DNA of 13,908 nt from Saccoglossus kowalevskii (lineage: Eukaryota > Hemichordata > Enteropneusta > Harrimaniidae), in the NCBI RefSeq assembly GCF_000003605.2, contig NW_003149705.1, positions 1 through 13,908 of the forward strand. The letters are read 5' to 3'. The notes below the pieces were generated by a model. The model did no database searches. It saw only the letters and a list, made by a program, of their open reading frames with translations, and was not told the origin of the DNA. This document shows positions 10,419 to 13,908 of this stretch, piece by piece. The position numbers and the translations under genes are program-made. Positions within the stretch are counted from its first letter, which is position 1; every line of letters begins with the position of its first letter.

Positions 10419-11362
10419 ATGATTGACATCACAGTAAGGAAAAAGGCAGGAACGTTGCATTATATCATTTCCATGTGTGTGATGAAAACACAAAGTAAAT
10501 GCAACAGCTCGTGTATTCAGGGAGTCTCCCATGCAAGTACTAACCACGCCCGATCGTGCTTTACTTAAAGCATTTGTCAGTCACCCAACCACTCAGCTGC
10601 AAGACTTATTTGAAATTAAACCGAATTGGCGACTATTTCATGTTTTTGGATGTCTTAAAATCGATATTGCTTGCACAAATACCTTCTAGGATTGACCTAT
10701 GACCTCTACATACTTGGAGTAACACTACGGTAATATAACATCAATGTACGAAATATTTATTCACATTTTCGAACTTTTAACTATGGGACATGTTATTATG
10801 ATATCACAGTTAACAATCCCGAATGAAACTACCAACTTTGCAATCGCTTTTCACAACTTTGTAACTAGTTTGTTGTCGATTTTTCGCTTGACTGTTGTGA
10901 TAATCTGCTTATATATGAGGCATTCACGCAACATTTACTTAATATTTTCGAAATTTAACTGCGGGGTTGTCATGATAATGACTTAGGTTAAATATACAAG
11001 CAACTCCGCCAACATGTCCTTCGTTTTTTACAACTTTGCACGCTGTTTTCTGCAATTTTACAGTCAGCTCATGTGAACATTTATTGACTGCTTTCAACTG
11101 GCTTTTATTAAATTTGTCGACGTTACACTGCGCGTTTCTATATGCCAACAACTTGGGACATATATACAAATACATCTATAGACTTTTCAATGACTTTGCA
11201 CAACTTTGCACTCACCTTGAACAACTTTGCGCTGTGCGTTAACATCTTACAACCCACTACGTGCCGATTGCATCAACAGCTTGTTCTCGAAATTTGGAAG
11301 GAATTTTAAAACATTCCATTAAATAAAAAAACTTACAAAAATGCCACGATTTTCAACTATAA
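10419..11362. repeat. Satellite monomer M12 (944 bp)
   Basis: The 5' part pairs with M14 (GTTGCATTATATC, CATTTGTCAG, and an A tract interrupted by C). The middle pairs with M2: CAGTTAAC, AACTAGTTTG and AACATGTCC. Private changes include AAAACACAAAG, GGTAATATAAC, CTCACCTTGAAC in the phased cluster, and GCCGATTGCATC. The two affinities within one monomer suggest conversion or unequal exchange. Confidence 0.96.
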
Positions 11363-12307
11363 ATGATTGACATCACAGCAAGGAAAAAGGGCAGGAACGT
11401 TGCCTTATATCATTTCCAAGTGTGTGATGAAAAAAAAAAGTAAATGCAACAGCTCGTGTATTCAGTGAGTCTCCCATGCAAGTACTAACCACGTCCGATC
11501 GTGCTTTACATAATATATATGTCAGTCACCCAACCATCTCAGCTGCAAGACTTATTTGAAATTAAACTGAATTGGCGACTATTTCATGTTTTGGATGCCT
11601 TAAATCGATATGCTTGCACAAATACCTTTCTAAGGATTGACCTATGACCTCTACATACTTGGAGTAACACTACGGTAATTTAACATCAATGTACGAAATA
11701 TTTATTCACATTTTCGAACTTTTAACTATGGGACATATTATTATGGTATCACAGGTAACAATCCCGAATGAAACTACCAACTTTGCAATCGCTTTACACA
11801 ACTTTGTAACCAGTTTGTTGTCGATTTTTCACTTGACTGTTGTGATAATCTGCTTATATATGAGGCATTCACGCAATATTTACTTAATATTTTCGAAATT
11901 TAACTGCGGGGTTGTCATGATAATGACTTAGGTTAAATATACAAGCAACTCCGCCAACATTTCCTTCGTTTTTTACAACTTTGCACGCTGTTTTCTGCCA
12001 TTTTACAGTCAGCTCATGTGAACATTTATTGACTGCTTTCAACTGGCTTTTATTAAATTTGTCGACGTTACACTGCGCGTTTCTATATGCCAACAACTTG
12101 GGACATATGTACAAATACATCTATAGACTTTTCAATGACTTTACACAACTTTGCACTCACTTTGAGCAACTTTGCGCTGTGCGTTAACATCTTACAACCC
12201 ACTACGTGCCGACATCATCAACAGCTTGTTTTCGAAATTTGGAAGGAATTTTAAAACATTCCATTAAATAAAAATACTTACGAAAATGCCACGATTTTCA
12301 ACTATAA
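11363..12307. repeat. Satellite monomer M13 (945 bp), 5' part rich in small indels
   Basis: Between about 11385 and 11640 this copy carries a run of small indels against its neighbours: AAAAAGGGCAGG, ACCATCTCAG, GTTTTGGATGCC, CTTAAATCG, GATATGCTTG and CTTTCTAAGG. From about 11640 onward it is a clean copy nearly matching M14 in the middle (CATATTATTATGG, GCAATATTTA) and M11 in its 3' part (CATATGTAC, GAGCAAC, GTTTTCG, CTTACGAAAA). Confidence 0.96.
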
Positions 12308-13250
12308 ATGATTGACATCACAGTAAGGAAAAAGGCAGGAACGTTGCATTATATCATTTCCATGTGTGTGATGAAAAAACAAAGTAAATGCAACAGCTCG
12401 TGTATTCAGGGAGTCTCCCATGCAAGTACTAACCACGCCCGATCGTGCTTTACTTAAAACATTTGTCAGTCACCCAACCACTCAGCTGCAAGACTTATTT
12501 GAAATTAAACTGAATTGGCGATTATTTCATGTTTTTGGATGTCTTAAAATCGATATTGCTTGCACAAATACCTTCTAGGATTGACCTATGACCTCTACAT
12601 ACTTGGAGTAACACTACGGTAATTTAACATCAATGTACGAAATATTTATTCACATTTTCGAACTTTTAACTATGGGACATATTATTATGGTATCACAGGT
12701 AACAATCCCGAATGAAACTACCAACTTTGCAATCGCTTTACACAACTTTGTAACCAGTTTGTTGTCGATTTTTCACTTGACTGTTGTGATAATCTGCTTA
12801 TATATGAGGCATTCACGCAATATTTACTTAATATTTTCGAAATTTAACTGCGGGGTTGTCATGATAATGACTTAGGTTAAATATACAAGCAACTCCGCCA
12901 AAATTTCCTTCGTTTTTTACAACTTTGCACGCTGTTTTCTGCCATTTTACAGTCAGCTCATGTGAATATTTATTGACTGCTTTCACTGGCTTTTTATTAA
13001 ATTTGTCGACGTTACACTGCGCGTTTCTATATGCCAACAACTTGGGACATATATACAAATACATCTATAGACTTTCAATGAGTTTTCACAACTTTGCACT
13101 CACTTTGAACAACTTTGTGCTGTGCGTTAACATCTTACAAGCCACTACGTGCCGACAGCATCAACAGCTTGTTCTCGAAATTTGGAAGGAATTTTAAAAC
13201 ATTCCATTAAATAAAAAACCTTACAAAAATGCCACGATTTTCAACTATAA
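12308..13250. repeat. Satellite monomer M14 (943 bp)
   Basis: The 5' part pairs with M12 (GTTGCATTATATC, CATTTGTCAG). The centre pairs with M13 (CATATTATTATGG, GCTTTACAC, TTTTTCACTTG, GCAATATTTA, AAACTGAATTGG). The 3' part has private changes: CCAAAATTTCC, GTGAATATTT, TTTCACTGGCTTTTT, ACTTTCAATGAGTTTTCAC, TTTGTGCTG, CAAGCCAC and AAAAAACCTTAC. The first ACTTTG unit of its phased cluster is degraded to AGTTTT at 13081. Confidence 0.96.
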
Positions 13251-13908
13251 ATGATTGACATCACAGTAAGGAAAAAGGCAGGAACGTCGCCTTATATCAT
13301 TTCCATGTGTGTGATGGAACAACAAAAAGTAAATTCAACAGCTCGTGTATTCAGGGAGTCTCCCATGCAAGTACTAACCACGCCCGACCGTGCTTTACTT
13401 AAAACATATGTCAGTCACCCAACCACTCAGCTGCAAGACTTATTTGAAATTAACCCGAATTGGCGACTATTTCATGTTTTTGGATGTCTTAAAATCGATA
13501 TTGCTTGCACAAATACCTTCTAGGATTGACCTATGTCCTCTACATACTTGGAGTAACACTATGGTAATTTAACATCATTGTACGAAATATTTATTCACAT
13601 TTTCAAACTTTTAACTATGGGAAACGTTAGTATGATATCACAGTTAACAATCCCGAATGAAACTACCAACTTTGCAATCGCTTTTCACAACTTTGTAACC
13701 GGTTTGTTGTCGATTTTTCGCTTGACTGTTGTGATAATCTGCTGATATATGAGGCATTCACGCAACATTTACTTAATATTTTCGAAATTTAACTGCGGGG
13801 ATGTCATGATAATGACTTAGGGTAAATATACAAGCAACTCCGCCAACATTTCCTTCGTTTTTTACAACTTTGCACGCTGTTTTCTGTAATTTACAGTCAG
13901 CTCATGTG
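13251..13908. repeat. Satellite monomer M15 (first 658 bp, cut by window end)
   Basis: The head is M2-like (GGAACAACAAAAAG). From about 13510 it is M1-like, with all five M1 private variants: ACTATGGTAA, CATCATTGTACG, TTTTCAAACTT, CGTTAGTA and CTGCTGATATAT. Private changes include AACGTCGCC, GCCCGACCGTG, ATTAACCCGAATTGG, GTAACCGGTTTG and CGGGGATGTC. It stops just short of the GTCGAC site and the phased ACTTTG cluster. Confidence 0.95.

Larger units (their letters stand above)
1..13908. repeat. Satellite DNA array, ~945-bp monomer, about 14.7 copies head to tail
   Basis: The same sequence recurs across the whole window. The phase point ATGATTGACATC (or its ACG variant) begins at 15, 958, 1905, 2858, 3802, 4749, 5692, 6635, 7584, 8532, 9477, 10419, 11363, 12308 and 13251, giving spacings of 942-953 and a mean of 945.4. 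A second landmark, GTCGAC, at 711, 1658, 2611, 3555, 4501, 5445, 6388, 7337, 8285, 9228, 10172, 11116, 12061 and 13005, gives the same period. All copies have the same orientation, with no inversion, inserted element or spacer. Copies differ by what looks like a few percent, mostly substitutions and 1-9 bp indels. The array continues beyond both edges. Identity and spacing are seen directly; a heterochromatic eukaryotic location is inferred from this organisation and the lack of genes. I do not recognise the family. Confidence 0.98.

Noticed and set aside
11884-12120. A 78-codon minus-strand open frame recurring once per monomer (here, and in 534-770, 1481-1717, 2434-2670 and others)
   Set aside because: It recurs because the DNA repeats. 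It is stopped in M7 (TGG then TAG), shortened in M9 and frameshifted in M10. Most differences between copies change the amino acid, which is not what purifying selection leaves. It overlaps a plus-strand frame of similar length and has no recognisable domain.
11981-12187. A 68-codon plus-strand open frame across the phased ACTTTG region
   Set aside because: It lies antisense to the 78-codon frame, is absent in M7 and M8 and frame-altered in M9 and M14, and shows free amino-acid change. It is best explained as chance openness copied by the repeat.
12633-12875. An 80-codon plus-strand open frame rich in hydrophobic residues, like a small membrane protein, in many monomers
   Set aside because: It is broken by TGA in M1 and M15, by stops in M8 and M9, and shifted in M2. 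The hydrophobic look is expected from T-rich DNA. Repeated independent loss argues against a coding role.
1-13908. CRISPR array or bacterial repeat region
   Set aside because: The repeat unit is about 945 bp with no short repeat/unique spacer pattern, no cas genes and no ribosome-binding-site-preceded genes.
1-13908. Array of a transposon or LTR element
   Set aside because: I see no terminal inverted repeats, long direct repeats bounding a unit, target-site duplications, tRNA primer site, or transposase or reverse transcriptase fragments. Copies abut with no flanking sequence.

Overview
The whole window is one head-to-tail tandem array: a satellite DNA with a monomer of about 945 bp, all copies in the same orientation. 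It runs past both edges, so no array boundary or flanking unique DNA is visible. Taking the conserved ATGATTGACATCACAG (ACG in three copies) as an arbitrary phase point, I count 14 complete monomers (M1-M14, each 942-953 bp), a 658-bp 5' part of M15, and the last 14 bp of the preceding copy. A second landmark, a GTCGAC site, gives the same count and spacing. I see no protein-coding gene, rRNA, tRNA, transposon, CRISPR array or terminator. No open frame exceeds 95 codons. The short frames recur once per monomer, are broken by stops or frameshifts in some copies, and their differences change amino acids freely.

The setting looks like eukaryotic nuclear heterochromatin (centromeric, pericentromeric, subtelomeric, or sex/B chromosome). 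I cannot name the organism and do not recognise the monomer as a known satellite family. By hand count CpG is near random expectation for a roughly 35% GC sequence (about 30 per monomer), which argues against a heavily CpG-methylated germline such as that of vertebrates or most plants, unless homogenisation is very recent.

Layout: M1-M3 (15-2857) are moderately related copies. M4-M5 (2858-4748) are sisters. M6-M9 (4749-8531) form a group whose core is M7-M9. M10-M11 (8532-10418) share a divergent 5' block with M6. M11-M14 (9477-13250) show a two-monomer alternation. M15 carries five variants otherwise seen only in M1, 14 monomers away. The pattern suggests a roughly 13.24-kb higher-order repeat of 14 monomers, overlaid by local duplication and gene-conversion-like mosaics (M2 with M12; M11/M12 with M13/M14).

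The most interesting internal structure is a cluster of four ACTTTG-type units at exactly 10, 11 and 10 bp steps, about one DNA helical turn, in all 14 monomers that reach it. An extra ACTTTG pair lies two turns (21 bp) apart upstream. This is a candidate protein-binding or nucleosome-phasing element, although common descent alone could explain its conservation. Nothing in the window encodes a multi-gene system; the notable object is the satellite and its nested organisation.
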